Positions 23,348-31,768 of a stretch of 34,115 nt of DNA are shown one piece after another. The stretch comes from Chloroflexota bacterium (lineage in GTDB: Bacteria; Chloroflexota; Anaerolineae; Caldilineales; Caldilineaceae). Made by a program: the position numbers and the translations under genes. The stretch spans positions 1-34,115 of the forward strand of contig QEUW01000042.1 of the NCBI GenBank assembly GCA_003577005.1, read 5' to 3'. The first letter of the stretch is position 1. Each line of letters opens with the position of its first letter. Below the pieces are notes generated by a model. That model was not told the DNA's origin, made no database searches, and saw only the letters and a program-made list of their open reading frames with translations.

Positions 23348-25683
23348 TGGAGACTCTCCTCTGCCTTTAATAGTAAGGACTGATTCGAGACAGGCAAATA
23401 GCCCAGTTCGGTTGTCGTGTTGCGACAGGCGATCTGGTTGAAAAACAGCCCATCGCGCGCTTCGACGCCAATGGTGACCGCCGGCTCATTGGCCAAGTTG
23501 GGCATCTGCCCATAGTTCAGGCTAATATTACCGTTGTCAGAGAGCACGATCTGGAAGTTTACCATATAAGCTGGAGTTCCACCCAGCGCCCGGCTTGGTA
23601 CGCCGGTATATTCGATAACGAACTTATTGGCGACCGGCTTAAAGGTGGAAACGCGCGCACCGTTTGCGGTGGGGTCGAGGTCCGACCACCAGCCATAGAT
23701 GGCGGCGCCAATCTCATCGCGGTTGGGCAGACATCTGTTCGCGTTGCTCTCGGCCAGGGTTCCCGTCCCAAGGCTGACAAAGCCGTTGGCGTTGATCTGC
23801 ACTTCGTTATAGTCGAGACCCTGCAACGTAAAGGTAAACGGCAACGTGCTCTTGACCGAGTTATCATTCGAAAGGCGAATGACCGTGCGGTCCCGCTCAT
23901 CCGCCGGTCTTTCCCAGACTGCAGCGGGAGGGGGAATTGTACCGCCGCTGGTATGCATCACAAACGGTAGATAGGCTTGTGGCGCGAGGGCGCCAACCAG
24001 GAGATCGATTACTACCTGTTGGATGACTTGCGTAGTGTCGCTACGAGTGCCAATCACCTGAGCGCGGGCATTGTAGAACCCGGACATCGCGCTAGACGGG
24101 GCAACGACGAACGAGAGATGGCCGGGTTGGCCATACCTGCTCTCACCGCTGACGATCCCTTGATCATCCGCCGCAGCCAATTGCAACCAGTTGGGGGATC
24201 CGAGCAGCCCTGCCTCCCAGCGAATGGAATCCCCGCTGGGATTTGCCAGGCGGATTGTAGCCGTATAGGGCATATTAGCAGAGCCTGTTTCAAAATAGAG
24301 ATGGGTGTGAGAAAGCTGGAGATCGCTACGTAATATTTTGCGGACGGCAGCGTGCAGGTCTAGCCGTCCATCCCCAACTTCAAAGACACTGCCGGCGATA
24401 GGCGCTGCGGTCTCGCGCAAGAGGCTACGCACATCATCGGCCGTGCGGCAACAACTCAAGCTCCAGACCAGCGCGGCAGCGCCGGTTACGACGGCGGCAG
24501 CCATGCTTGTGCCCTCGGCAGTACAGTAACCGCTCTCCGGCAGCGTTGCCCGAACATCGCGACACCAGGCATCTTCGGCCCATGTGCTGTAGATGGGCTG
24601 CTGGGTGACGCCACCAGGCGCGGCGATCTCGATGATCCGGGTCGTCGGATTGTAGTTACTGTAGTTGGCGCGTACGTCGTCGTAGGTGACTGCTGCCACG
24701 GCCATCACCTCTGGAAAGGCAGCCGGGTAGGCCACTGTCTGTAGCCCACGGTTGCCGGCGGCGCCGATCAGCAACACCCCTTTTGCGGCGGCATAGGCTA
24801 CTGCCTCTCTCATGGTTCCGGCCGATGCTGATTCGAGGCTCAGGTTGATGATGTTGGCGCCGGCATCGACCGCTTCGCAGATTCCGCGCGCCACATTGTC
24901 GATTGTGCCGCTGCCGCTGTCGCTGAGCACTTTACGCGGGTCGATTTTGACCTTGGGTGCGATCCCAGCGATCCCCTTTTCGTTGTTGATCAGCGCACCG
25001 ATCAACCCGGTTACGTGGGTGCCGTGGCCGTATCTGTCCACCGGAGGCGCTCCGAGCGTGACATAGTTTTTCCCCGGCAACAAGATGCCGGCAAATTCGG
25101 GATGATTCAAATCAACCCCGCTGTCGATGACGGCTACCTGGATCGTGGTTAATTGCCCGTGAAAGCCATCGGGGTCATAGGCCAAGCTCCAGGCGCGGCT
25201 GGTTTTGATGCGTTGTAGATACCACTGCCGTTCGATATAGCTCGGATCGTTGACAAGAAAAGGTGTCTCCGGCTGAGCCAGCGCCTGGCCGCTATAGGCA
25301 TCTGCGGCATAGACAAGCCAGTTCGGCTCGGCAAAGCGAACGGACGGATCACTTTGTAGTTCTTCAATTGCCTCCCATTCGCGACCCTCGGGCACACGCA
25401 GATGGAGGACACTTGCTGCGCTGGCGTTACTCTTGTCCGTACACTCTTCAAGCGCGGCGATAACCTCCACTGCCATAGTTGATAAGAGGCCAGATACGCT
25501 GACGGTATCGTTCTTGAGCCCCACTAGAATCTCGCCTGGAGCAAAATCACTTAGTGATAGGTGTAGATTTTCTTCCCCTGGTGTGTTAGGCTGGGCCAGC
25601 CCGGGCGTTGGCTGCCCAAATACAAGGCTCGATAGCAGACTTGCCAGCAGCAGCCAGTGATACCACATCTTTTTGTCATTCAT
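23344..25683 (-). CDS. Secreted subtilisin-like serine protease (S8) with C-terminal beta domains
   Basis: The 779-residue protein begins with a signal peptide ([23 protein letters not shown]). A propeptide-like region at about 45-130 follows. The catalytic domain has Asp187 ([13 protein letters not shown]), His220 (YGHGTHVTG), oxyanion Asn311 (GAAGNRG) and Ser393 (GTSMAAAVV). Next comes a beta-sandwich region, a linker [10 protein letters not shown], and a C-terminal domain with [12 protein letters not shown] and YGWWSDLDP patterns seen in secreted proteins with nidogen-like strands. It should act outside the cell on proteins. ATG 25683 is preceded by AGGAAG. The stop overlaps the moaB start by four bases. 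Its triad is intact, so it should be active. Confidence 0.93.
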   Translation of the reverse strand: MNDKKMWYHWLLLASLLSSLVFGQPTPGLAQPNTPGEENLHLSLSDFAPGEILVGLKNDTVSVSGLLSTMAVEVIAALEECTDKSNASAASVLHLRVPEGREWEAIEELQSDPSVRFAEPNWLVYAADAYSGQALAQPETPFLVNDPSYIERQWYLQRIKTSRAWSLAYDPDGFHGQLTTIQVAVIDSGVDLNHPEFAGILLPGKNYVTLGAPPVDRYGHGTHVTGLIGALINNEKGIAGIAPKVKIDPRKVLSDSGSGTIDNVARGICEAVDAGANIINLSLESASAGTMREAVAYAAAKGVLLIGAAGNRGLQTVAYPAAFPEVMAVAAVTYDDVRANYSNYNPTTRIIEIAAPGGVTQQPIYSTWAEDAWCRDVRATLPESGYCTAEGTSMAAAVVTGAAALVWSLSCCRTADDVRSLLRETAAPIAGSVFEVGDGRLDLHAAVRKILRSDLQLSHTHLYFETGSANMPYTATIRLANPSGDSIRWEAGLLGSPNWLQLAAADDQGIVSGESRYGQPGHLSFVVAPSSAMSGFYNARAQVIGTRSDTTQVIQQVVIDLLVGALAPQAYLPFVMHTSGGTIPPPAAVWERPADERDRTVIRLSNDNSVKSTLPFTFTLQGLDYNEVQINANGFVSLGTGTLAESNANRCLPNRDEIGAAIYGWWSDLDPTANGARVSTFKPVANKFVIEYTGVPSRALGGTPAYMVNFQIVLSDNGNISLNYGQMPNLANEPAVTIGVEARDGLFFNQIACRNTTTELGYLPVSNQSLLLKAEESLH

Positions 25684-25777
25684 AAATTCTTCCTAAAATT
25701 CAACCAATGATCCAGATAATTGGGGTAAACGGCGCATCGGGGAACAACGCACCCACCTGATCTATATAATCGCAAAA

Positions 25778-26419
25778 TCAGGCCAAACCCCGCATTTCGG
25801 CGTCTAATTGGTCGAAAAACGTGGCCATAAAGGTATGTCGGCGCTCACCCAAGGTACGGGCCGTCGCTGTGTGCAACGTCGCCAGGATCCGTTGCAACTT
25901 GTAGACGTACTCATGCACCGGCGTATATTCGGCGCCGGCCGGTTTTTGTTCGATAGGTGGCACTGCACGCCAGGATTCTGTCCAGAGGCGGCTGTTGTGG
26001 GCGCCTGCATACGCAAAGACGCGCGCAACACCGATGGCGCCGATGCTGTCCAGTTTGTCTGCATCATACAGACATTGGGCTTCCAACGTGGCCGGCTGGA
26101 CCGTGCGGTTGCGAAAGCGGTGCGCCTCGATACAATGGACGACGCTGGCGGTACGTTTTGTTCCCAGCCCACGACTGTGCAACAATTCACCGGCAAAGTC
26201 GGCGGCGGCCAGGTGGTGGGCACGACGCCCAGCGCCGGAGATCGACACATCGTGCAAGAGCGCAGCCAGCCGCACAACCGTTACATCACCCCCTTCGCGT
26301 GAAGCGATATAGGTGGCAAGGTGGGTGACGCGCAGCACATGGTCAAAGTCGTGCGCACTGTCGCCGTCTGCGTAGAGCTGGCGCGCTTCCGCTTCATCTA
26401 GATATCGATCGGCTTCCAT
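25778..26419 (-). CDS. HD-domain hydrolase (YedJ/YpgQ-like)
   Basis: The 213-residue protein shows the HD metal pattern AHDFDHVLRVTHLATYIA, then AALLHDVS, and a late Asp in YDADKLDSIGAIGVARVFAY. That last segment is characteristic of the small HD phosphohydrolase group that includes YedJ and YpgQ. Members cleave phosphate esters of nucleotides; the exact substrate is not known here. ATG 26419 is chosen because GGAAG precedes it and the domain starts within 20 residues; the longer frame to 26584 runs through repeat DNA. The protease gene lies 94 bases downstream. The two may be co-transcribed, though a separate start for the protease is equally possible. Confidence 0.82.
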   Translation of the reverse strand: MEADRYLDEAEARQLYADGDSAHDFDHVLRVTHLATYIASREGGDVTVVRLAALLHDVSISGAGRRAHHLAAADFAGELLHSRGLGTKRTASVVHCIEAHRFRNRTVQPATLEAQCLYDADKLDSIGAIGVARVFAYAGAHNSRLWTESWRAVPPIEQKPAGAEYTPVHEYVYKLQRILATLHTATARTLGERRHTFMATFFDQLDAEMRGLA

Positions 26420-26517
26420 GATTTTCTTCCGTAAATTCCGTAAAAACGAGGCGCCGGAACATCTTTCCGTGCAGGGCGCTGGAGGAATTGGCACAGCAAA
26501 AAAGCGGTTGGCGCTTT

Positions 26518-26607
26518 GCGAATACAGAGGACACAGAGTTTCTACGAGTACCACAGAGAGCCTTTCCGCTGTAGTCGCTCTCATTTCTCTATGTTTTCTG
26601 TGTTCGC
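26518..26607. repeat. Foldback element rich in CACAGAG-type sequence
   Basis: The arms 26518-26538 and 26587-26607 are complementary at 17 of 21 positions (GCGAAyACAGArrACAyAGAG). The ACAGAGGACACAGAG composition resembles dispersed non-coding repeats seen in many bacteria. It lies upstream of the HD gene start, in a 418-base gene-free stretch (26420-26837). Confidence 0.55.
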
Positions 26608-26620
26608 ACAGCGGGCTCTA

Positions 26621-26766
26621 AGAAGTTGTTTGAAAAGTGGGGTGACAACCGGTGCGATGCACCCGCCGGGTGCGTGGCGCCTTTCGACGAAGCCAACCCC
26701 CCAGGCGCATCGCACGCTGGGCGTGCAACGCACCAAGGCGGCAATTCCCCTTTTCAAACAGCTTCT
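26621..26766. repeat. 146-bp foldback (MITE-like) element
   Basis: The terminal arms begin AGAAGTTGTTTGAAAAG (26621-26637) and end in the near-complement of 26747-26766, with one mismatch and one extra base. The interior also folds back: GGTGCGATGCAC near 26651 matches the reverse complement of sequence near 26733. No reading frame is supported within it. It resembles a small non-autonomous mobile element. No clear target-site duplication is seen. Confidence 0.6.
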
Positions 26767-26837
26767 AAAAGGCGCCGAAAGCGCCAACTGCTTATGGTTC
26801 CAGTTTGTTTGGGTTCCGTGTCCGGCTCAAGGTCACA

Positions 26838-27884
26838 TCAACGCAATTGAGGTTCCGCCGGCGGGTCAGCGGGCAGGCGCGGCGGCTGGCCGCTCGGCTG
26901 CCGGTTGCCGCGCACCCAAAGATAGCCACCCGGCAGGCTGACAAGAAGACCGATGATCTGTTGCAGGATGCCGACGGCAAAACCGAGGTCACCACTTCGC
27001 CCAATTAGATAAAAGGTCGCATAGAAGGCGCCTTGACGCACACCTAGACCACCGGGTAGAAATGGCACAAAGAGGCTGATAAAGACGATGATGGGGTTGA
27101 TGACCAGCACCTCGACCCCCCCAATCCCGCCGGGGCTCATGGCGTTGGTGATCAGCCAGATGTTGATGCTGGTCAGCACGACGATGGCAAAGCTCACGAT
27201 GGCCGACAGAACCAGCACACGGTAGACCTGGCGGTAGGCGTTAAACGCTTGCGCCAGTTTTCGCCAAATTGGCCCGATGCGGCTCGCCAGGGGTAGGCGT
27301 TGCAATATCCACTCAACGAGATACTTCAACCGGCGACTCAATAGCGCCGCCAACAGCGCCAACAGCAGCAGCGACGCAGCGCTACTTCCCAGGGCGATCA
27401 GACGCATAAAGAGCAGCCGTTCTCCCGAAACCGTGACGCCGACCGGCCTTCCCCAGAGCAGAGTAGCTACTGCGGCCAGCGCCGCTGAAGCCATAAAGAC
27501 GAGCAACCCCAAGAATCGATCAATGAGAATGCTGGCCGCAGCATCAGCGCGACGCCGGGTATCGACAGCCAGGGCGTAGCCACGCATGACATCGCCCCCC
27601 ACCTGTGCCGGCAGAAAGTTGTTAAAAAACTCGGCCACCCACTGGTACGAGAGCAGCCGTGGCAAGCGCACGGGCAACCCCACAGCGTCGAGCAACATAC
27701 CCCACTTGAGACCGCTTAGCGCCACTGCCGAAGCGTAGCAGGCGGCGCCAGCCAGCAACATCGACTTGTTGGCGCCGACGATCTGCTGCCAGAGCTCGAC
27801 CGGGTCTTCCAGCCGGGTAAAGAAAAGATAGAGCAAGCCGGCACTGACTGCCAGCTTGAGCAGATTGGCAAGACGAGTGCTCAT
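26838..27884 (-). CDS. UPF0104/LPG-synthase-TM-like integral membrane protein
   Basis: The 348-residue protein has about eight hydrophobic segments, among them LANLLKLAVSAGLLYLFF, MLLAGAACYASAVALSG, FLGLLVFMASAALAAVATLL and LSAIVSFAIVVLTSINIWLI. It carries the family segments FFNNFLPAQVGGDVMRGYAL and PFLPGGLGVRQGAFYATFYLIG. These mark the UPF0104 group, related to the flippase part of lysyl-phosphatidylglycerol synthases and to AglD-like proteins. The start ATG 27884 overlaps the glycosyltransferase stop as ATGA, so the two are coupled. A transporter or flippase for a glycosylated lipid is likely. The Pro-rich tail is cytoplasmic-looking. Confidence 0.85.
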   Translation of the reverse strand: MSTRLANLLKLAVSAGLLYLFFTRLEDPVELWQQIVGANKSMLLAGAACYASAVALSGLKWGMLLDAVGLPVRLPRLLSYQWVAEFFNNFLPAQVGGDVMRGYALAVDTRRRADAAASILIDRFLGLLVFMASAALAAVATLLWGRPVGVTVSGERLLFMRLIALGSSAASLLLLALLAALLSRRLKYLVEWILQRLPLASRIGPIWRKLAQAFNAYRQVYRVLVLSAIVSFAIVVLTSINIWLITNAMSPGGIGGVEVLVINPIIVFISLFVPFLPGGLGVRQGAFYATFYLIGRSGDLGFAVGILQQIIGLLVSLPGGYLWVRGNRQPSGQPPRLPADPPAEPQLR

Positions 27885-28828
27885 ACTTGTTTGTGCGCCG
27901 GCTGTTCGGCGCTGCGGCGGATGCTCTGCACGTCCTGTTTCTGGGTCCACGCCATGTTCCAGACCACGTGACGGTCGCGCTTGATAGCGAAATCATACCA
28001 GCCCAGCAGCCGGCTCCAGCCTTCCAACAGAGCCAGCAGAAAGAGCACCCACAACAACTGGACGACGCCCCATAATTCTTTGAGCGCCACACGCATCACC
28101 CGGCTATTCTGGATGCTGCTCACCGCATACCCGTACTTGTGTTTGAGATAGAGATGGCCGGCATGGTTGCGCCGCCGCTGCCGGACAAAGTCGCTGATGG
28201 TGGTCGGCCCGGTGTTGTAGACCAGCGCATCAGGCGCATACTGCACCTTTAGCCCATGCCGGACTACCAACGCCTCGACAAAGGCTTCATCCATGGCCAC
28301 GTCGAGCGGGATGCGCTCGAAAACCTTGCGAAAGGCGATCAACTCGCCCAACCGGGGGATCTCCAGACAGAGCTCGTGCTCCATGCGCAGCCGCAGATGG
28401 GTGAGCAGACCGGCAATATGGTCCGGTGTGTTGACCGGCATCTTGTGCGCGCCCACCATCCCTACGTCTGGGTCATTGAACATACGGACCATGCTTTCGA
28501 TGGCATGTTCGTGGGGAATCGTATCTCCGCTCTCCAGCACGCAAATGTCGCTCTGTGCCGCTTGCAAGAAGAGGTTTACGGCGCTCGTCTTGCCCTCGCG
28601 CCGCTCCTGCTCGATGAGCTTGATGCGCGGGTCGCGCGCTATGTAGTCGCGCACGATGGTCACTGTCTGATCTGTACAAGCGCTGGCGACGACAATGATT
28701 TCGGCGATCTCCACCTGGTGCAGATGTTGGTCGAGCAGCGCGGACAACAGAGGTCCGATGTTGCTCTCCTCATTGTACGCCGTCACGCCGACGCTACAGA
28801 CAAGTTTGTTGCTGGTTGCGACGCTCAT
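27881..28828 (-). CDS. Glycosyltransferase family 2
   Basis: The 315-residue protein has the GT-A start (VCSVGVTAYNEESNIGPLLSALL), the segment IIVVASACTDQTV, and LESGDTIPHEHAIESM, where the acidic pair of a metal-binding site is expected. MDEAFVEALVVRHGLKV matches the later acceptor region. A C-terminal hydrophobic stretch (ELWGVVQLLWVLFLLALLEGW) suggests membrane association. It probably transfers a sugar to a lipid carrier, and the coupled UPF0104 gene would move the product. ATG 28828 is chosen because the GT domain starts directly; there is no strong ribosome-binding site, and a TTG at 28897 would add residues from low-complexity DNA. Confidence 0.87.
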   Translation of the reverse strand: MSVATSNKLVCSVGVTAYNEESNIGPLLSALLDQHLHQVEIAEIIVVASACTDQTVTIVRDYIARDPRIKLIEQERREGKTSAVNLFLQAAQSDICVLESGDTIPHEHAIESMVRMFNDPDVGMVGAHKMPVNTPDHIAGLLTHLRLRMEHELCLEIPRLGELIAFRKVFERIPLDVAMDEAFVEALVVRHGLKVQYAPDALVYNTGPTTISDFVRQRRRNHAGHLYLKHKYGYAVSSIQNSRVMRVALKELWGVVQLLWVLFLLALLEGWSRLLGWYDFAIKRDRHVVWNMAWTQKQDVQSIRRSAEQPAHKQV

Positions 28829-28850
28829 AGGCAAGCGAGCTTTCTGGATG

Positions 28851-28880
28851 TTGTTGATGATTGGTGATTGGGAATTGGTT
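28851..28880. repeat. Degenerate GATTGGTGATTGGGAATTGG-type simple repeat
   Basis: TTGTTGATGATTGGTGATTG continues as GGAATTGGTT. This low-complexity pattern is common between genes in some bacterial genomes. It lies just upstream of the glycosyltransferase start. The rest of the 189-base gap up to 29017 shows no supported feature. Confidence 0.4.
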
Positions 28881-29017
28881 GTCAGCCGGTTGGTCAACTA
28901 TACTTTGCTCTGTTTGAAAACGTGAGATTTTTGCTTATTCACCCAACTATCATGCGCGTTTTCAAAGCAACCGCAGTTTAGATAATGGTTCATCGATGAA
29001 TGAGCCGTGACAAAGAA

Positions 29018-29833
29018 CTACCCACCCACAAGCCGCACCACCGTCACGCCCTCACCGCCCTCGCCGTCTCCGCCCGAGCGAGATTCACGTACGAGGGGAT
29101 GGTTCTTGAGCGCGGTGCGGATGGCATCGCGCATGGCGCCTGTCCCTTTCCCGTGGATGATACGGACCCAAGGTAAGCGGGCAAGTGATGCGCTGTTCAG
29201 ATACCGCTCTAGCCGGTCCAGCCCATCTTCGACGCGTTCCCCGCGCAGGTCTAGCTCCAGGCCAGGGCTTTCTGGCAGCGCCCCCATACGCACAGAGACC
29301 GGCGAACTGGTTGTCTCTTTCACTGCCTTCTGGCGCAGTTCGAGCCGTTTGACCGGCAGCTTGAGCCGGAACTTGCCCAACTGCACGTCGGCTTCGCCAT
29401 TGGGGGAGATAGAGAGTACCTCCCCACTGGCCTGCAAGCTGGCCACAAAGACGCGATCCCCTACTTCAATCGGGCCATCCAACCGCTCGCTGCTCTCGCC
29501 GGGGATGAGGACCTCGCGGTTCACTTCCTCACCGGCCTGCTGGCGGCGGCTGATCTCTTGGGCGGCGCGCGACAGAAATTCTTCATGAGCGCTGGTGCCT
29601 GCCGTACCGCCCCGGCTCAACTGGCGCCGCACCTGGTCGATCTCGCGGCGGACGCTTTCCAACTCGGTCTGCATGGTCTCGCGCGCCTCGGCGAGGACAG
29701 CACGGCGCGCCTCTTCGATATGGGCCAGTTGGTGGCGCAGGTCGCGCTCCACCAGTTGCGCCTGCCGTTCTCGCTCTTTGGCGCGGCTCTCGGAGCGTAT
29801 CGGGCCGGACGATGGATTCGGCCCGGTCCACAA
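29018..29833 (-). CDS. MutS2 C-terminal fragment (coiled coil and Smr domain)
   Basis: This 271-residue frame begins at ATG 29833 but family-like sequence starts only at about residue 18 (RAKERERQAQLVERDLRHQLAHIEEARR). A charged coiled coil leads to a small KOW-like beta region (VEVGDRVFVASLQASGEVLS-type pattern) and then the Smr nuclease domain with LDLRGERVEDGLDRLERYL and IIHGKGTGAMRDAIRTAL. If translated alone it would be an isolated Smr protein; more likely it is the displaced 3' half of mutS2. Confidence 0.65.
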   Translation of the reverse strand: MWTGPNPSSGPIRSESRAKERERQAQLVERDLRHQLAHIEEARRAVLAEARETMQTELESVRREIDQVRRQLSRGGTAGTSAHEEFLSRAAQEISRRQQAGEEVNREVLIPGESSERLDGPIEVGDRVFVASLQASGEVLSISPNGEADVQLGKFRLKLPVKRLELRQKAVKETTSSPVSVRMGALPESPGLELDLRGERVEDGLDRLERYLNSASLARLPWVRIIHGKGTGAMRDAIRTALKNHPLVRESRSGGDGEGGEGVTVVRLVGG

Positions 29834-31454
29834 TCGCCGGGTTGAGCCCCAAACGGCGGGCGATAGTCAGCGCATTGGAGCGGCCCGGCAGACCGATGCT
29901 CAGTTCGTAGGTCGGGCTGAGCGTCTCTACATCGAACTCGACCGAGGCGTTGCGCACGCCAAGAGTGTTGTGGGCGTAGAGCTTCAGGTCGCTGTAGTGG
30001 GTCGTCGCAAAGGTGGTGATGCCGCGGTCGCGCAGGTTGTCGAGCAACGCCATCGCCAGCGCCGACCCTTCATCCGGGTCGGTGCCGGCGCCTAGTTCGT
30101 CGAGCAGCACCAGGCTGTGCGGGTCCGCCTCTTCCAGAATCTCGATGATATGGGTCAAATGGCTGCTAAAGGTGCTCAGGCTCTGCTCGATGCTCTGCTC
30201 ATCGCCGATATCGGCGTAGATCCCCTCGAAGACCGAGAGCTTGCTGTTGGGTTCAGCTGGGATCATCATGCCTGATTGCGCCATGAGCGCCAAGAGCCCC
30301 ACGGTCTTCAAGGTCACCGTTTTGCCACCCGTATTGGGGCCGGTGATGACGATGAGATAGGTCTCGTCGTCCAGGTAGACATCGATGGGCACCACCTGCG
30401 CCGGGTCAAGCAGCGGATGGCGGGCTCGGTGCAGATCGATTACCGAGCCGGGGTGGAGGATTTCGGGTTTTGGATTTTGGGCTGTCGTCTCGTCGGCGTT
30501 GTCGCCTGTCTCCCTGTCTTCCTGTCTACCAGCCTCCTGCTCACTCTTGATTGGGTAGGGCTTGCGGAAAGGGACTACCTCCGGCACAGTGGCGTCGATC
30601 TGGTAGGCGTACTTGGCTTTGGCAAAGGTGAAATCGAGTTCAGCCAGCACGTGGACGTTGCGGCGCACGTAGATGGCCTCTTCGGCCACCAGTTGGGTCA
30701 ATTCGGAGAGGATGCGGCGCACCTCTTTGTCTTCCTGCAATTCCAACTCGCGCACGGCGTTGTTTTGCTGTACGACCTTGATCGGCTCGATAAAGAGCGT
30801 GGCGCCGCTGGCCGACTGGTCGTGGACGATGCCATCGATGTTGCCTTTATACTCCTGGCGCACGGGGATCACATAACGGCCCTGGCGCTGGGTGACAATG
30901 GCGTCTTGCAGGTACGGTTTGACATCGGCGCCCTGCACCAGCCGTTCGAGTGTGGAGAGCAGGCGATCCTGCGCCGCACGCAACTCCTGGCGGATCTGAG
31001 CCAGGGCAGGGCTGGCGCTGTCTACCACTTCGCCGCGCTCGTTGATACAGCGACCGATCTCGGCCACCACATGGTCACACGGCTCGATATTGGCGGCGAT
31101 GGCAGCCAGCCGCGGGTAGGCGTGCTCCAGCCGGGTGAGCAGGTTGCGCAGACTGCGGGCGCGCAGGAGCGTATGTTTTACTTCGAGCAGGTCGGGCGCA
31201 AAGAGGAGCGAACCACGCTCGGCTTTGTCCATCAAGGGCGCCAAGTCGCGGACGCCGCCAAAGTGAATGTCGTTCTTCTGCTCCAACAGGCGGAAGGCCT
31301 CATCGGTCTGCGCCAGGTGCTCGTGGATGGTGGGCAGATCGTCGCTGGGTAGCAGCGAGCGCGCCAGCTCCATCCCACCGCTAAAGGCGCAATGGGCAGC
31401 TACCTTTTCGAGGATTTTTTCGTATTCGAGGACCTTTAGGGTGCGCGGGTTCAT
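29583..31454 (-). CDS. mutS2: MutS2 N-terminal fragment (ATPase core)
   Basis: This is the 623-residue upstream reading frame, starting at ATG 31454 (AAAGGGT upstream; MNPRTLKVLEYEKIL matches the family start). It holds the clamp/lever region and the complete ATPase domain, including ITGPNTGGKTVTLKTVG, FSSHLTHIIEIL and LLDELGAGTDPDE. After AESIVRPDT it runs about 80 residues of Arg/Pro-rich sequence unlike any MutS2, to a stop at 29583, because it is then out of frame. It would lack the Smr domain. Confidence 0.7.
   Translation of the reverse strand: MNPRTLKVLEYEKILEKVAAHCAFSGGMELARSLLPSDDLPTIHEHLAQTDEAFRLLEQKNDIHFGGVRDLAPLMDKAERGSLLFAPDLLEVKHTLLRARSLRNLLTRLEHAYPRLAAIAANIEPCDHVVAEIGRCINERGEVVDSASPALAQIRQELRAAQDRLLSTLERLVQGADVKPYLQDAIVTQRQGRYVIPVRQEYKGNIDGIVHDQSASGATLFIEPIKVVQQNNAVRELELQEDKEVRRILSELTQLVAEEAIYVRRNVHVLAELDFTFAKAKYAYQIDATVPEVVPFRKPYPIKSEQEAGRQEDRETGDNADETTAQNPKPEILHPGSVIDLHRARHPLLDPAQVVPIDVYLDDETYLIVITGPNTGGKTVTLKTVGLLALMAQSGMMIPAEPNSKLSVFEGIYADIGDEQSIEQSLSTFSSHLTHIIEILEEADPHSLVLLDELGAGTDPDEGSALAMALLDNLRDRGITTFATTHYSDLKLYAHNTLGVRNASVEFDVETLSPTYELSIGLPGRSNALTIARRLGLNPAIVDRAESIVRPDTLREPRQRARTAGATGGARPAPPTGPYRRGAPCCPRRGARDHADRVGKRPPRDRPGAAPVEPGRYGRHQRS
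30460..30550 (-). repeat. Dispersed-repeat-like insertion inside the mutS2 coding frame
   Basis: On the plus strand the segment reads ATTTCGGGTTTTGGATTTTG, then later CCTGTCTCCCTGTCTTCCTG. Both are low-complexity patterns normally found between genes. In frame on the minus strand it encodes a polar stretch (about residues 301-333, EQEAGRQEDRETGDNADETT then AQNPKPEI) between PFRKPYPIK and HPGSVIDL, just before the ATPase domain. The frame stays open, so it adds a loop and does not break the core. Confidence 0.55.
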
Positions 31455-31494
31455 ACGATTGATACCCTTTGCCATTTTAAGCACTATGAATGTC

Positions 31495-31510
31495 GTAGGG
31501 GCAACCCTAC
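31495..31510. repeat. Short palindrome GTAGGG-gcaa-CCCTAC
   Basis: Perfect 6-bp arms around four bases, upstream of mutS2. It looks like a shortened relative of the GTnGGGCAAGAT...TTGCCCTAC palindrome at 19600-19625. Confidence 0.45.
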
Positions 31511-31540
31511 AGTTCATGATTCTTCATCTGGCAAACGGGA

Positions 31541-31768
31541 TTACTTTAGCAAATTCAAGAGTTCATTCACCGTCAAGTCACTATCGCGCAAGATCTTGCG
31601 TAGCAGACCGCGCCCAATGTCTTGTCCACGATGCACTGGCACAGATACAACACGGCCATCCTCATGTCGCAATCGAACGTGACTACCCCGCTGGCGGATG
31701 CGCTGAAAACCTGCTCGCTCCAGCGCCTGAATGAGTTCATGTGCTTGTAGCACAGGAAGCGGCGGCAT
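31541..31768 (-). CDS. hicA: HicA-type mRNA interferase toxin
   Basis: The 75-residue toxin has the dsRBD-like HicA fold: ELIQALERAGFQRIRQRGSHVRLRHEDG, with the catalytic His in GSH, then VSVPVHRGQDIGRGLLRKILRDSDL. It cleaves mRNA when free of its antitoxin. ATG 31768 overlaps the hicB stop as TAATG, so the toxin is translated after the antitoxin. The gene is intact and of normal length. Confidence 0.9.
   Translation of the reverse strand: MPPLPVLQAHELIQALERAGFQRIRQRGSHVRLRHEDGRVVSVPVHRGQDIGRGLLRKILRDSDLTVNELLNLLK

Larger units (their letters stand above)
29018..31454 (-). pseudogene. mutS2: Endonuclease MutS2, split by a frameshift near 29790-29815
   Basis: The two reading frames together make one MutS2. 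The N-terminal frame carries the MutS core, Walker A GPNTGGKTVT (near residue 372) and Walker B LVLLDELGAGTDPDEG. The C-terminal frame carries the coiled coil and the Smr domain (LDLRGERVEDGL and HGKGTGAMRDAI). The shift falls in the helical linker after AESIVRPDT. From ATG 31454 to the stop the length is not a multiple of three. MutS2 acts on branched or recombining DNA and on stalled ribosomes. A sequencing error, real inactivation or two separate polypeptides cannot be told apart here. The core also contains an unusual insertion at 30460-30550. Confidence 0.75.

Noticed and set aside
25756..25782. CCTGAT...ATCAGG hairpin as a terminator of the HD hydrolase gene
   Set aside because: The stem is only 6 bp with a 15-base loop and overlaps the stop codon; too weak to call.
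26621..26766. Complete insertion sequence
   Set aside because: The interval between the inverted ends is about 105 bases and has no transposase frame.
29780..29833. Programmed frameshift in mutS2
   Set aside because: No slippery heptamer or nearby stimulatory structure is apparent, and MutS2 is not known to use one; error or mutation is simpler.
30276..31352. Long open frame (358 codons) on the plus strand opposite mutS2
   Set aside because: It lies wholly antisense to a well-recognised MutS2 core, and its translation shows no domain or motif. High-GC codon bias often opens such frames.
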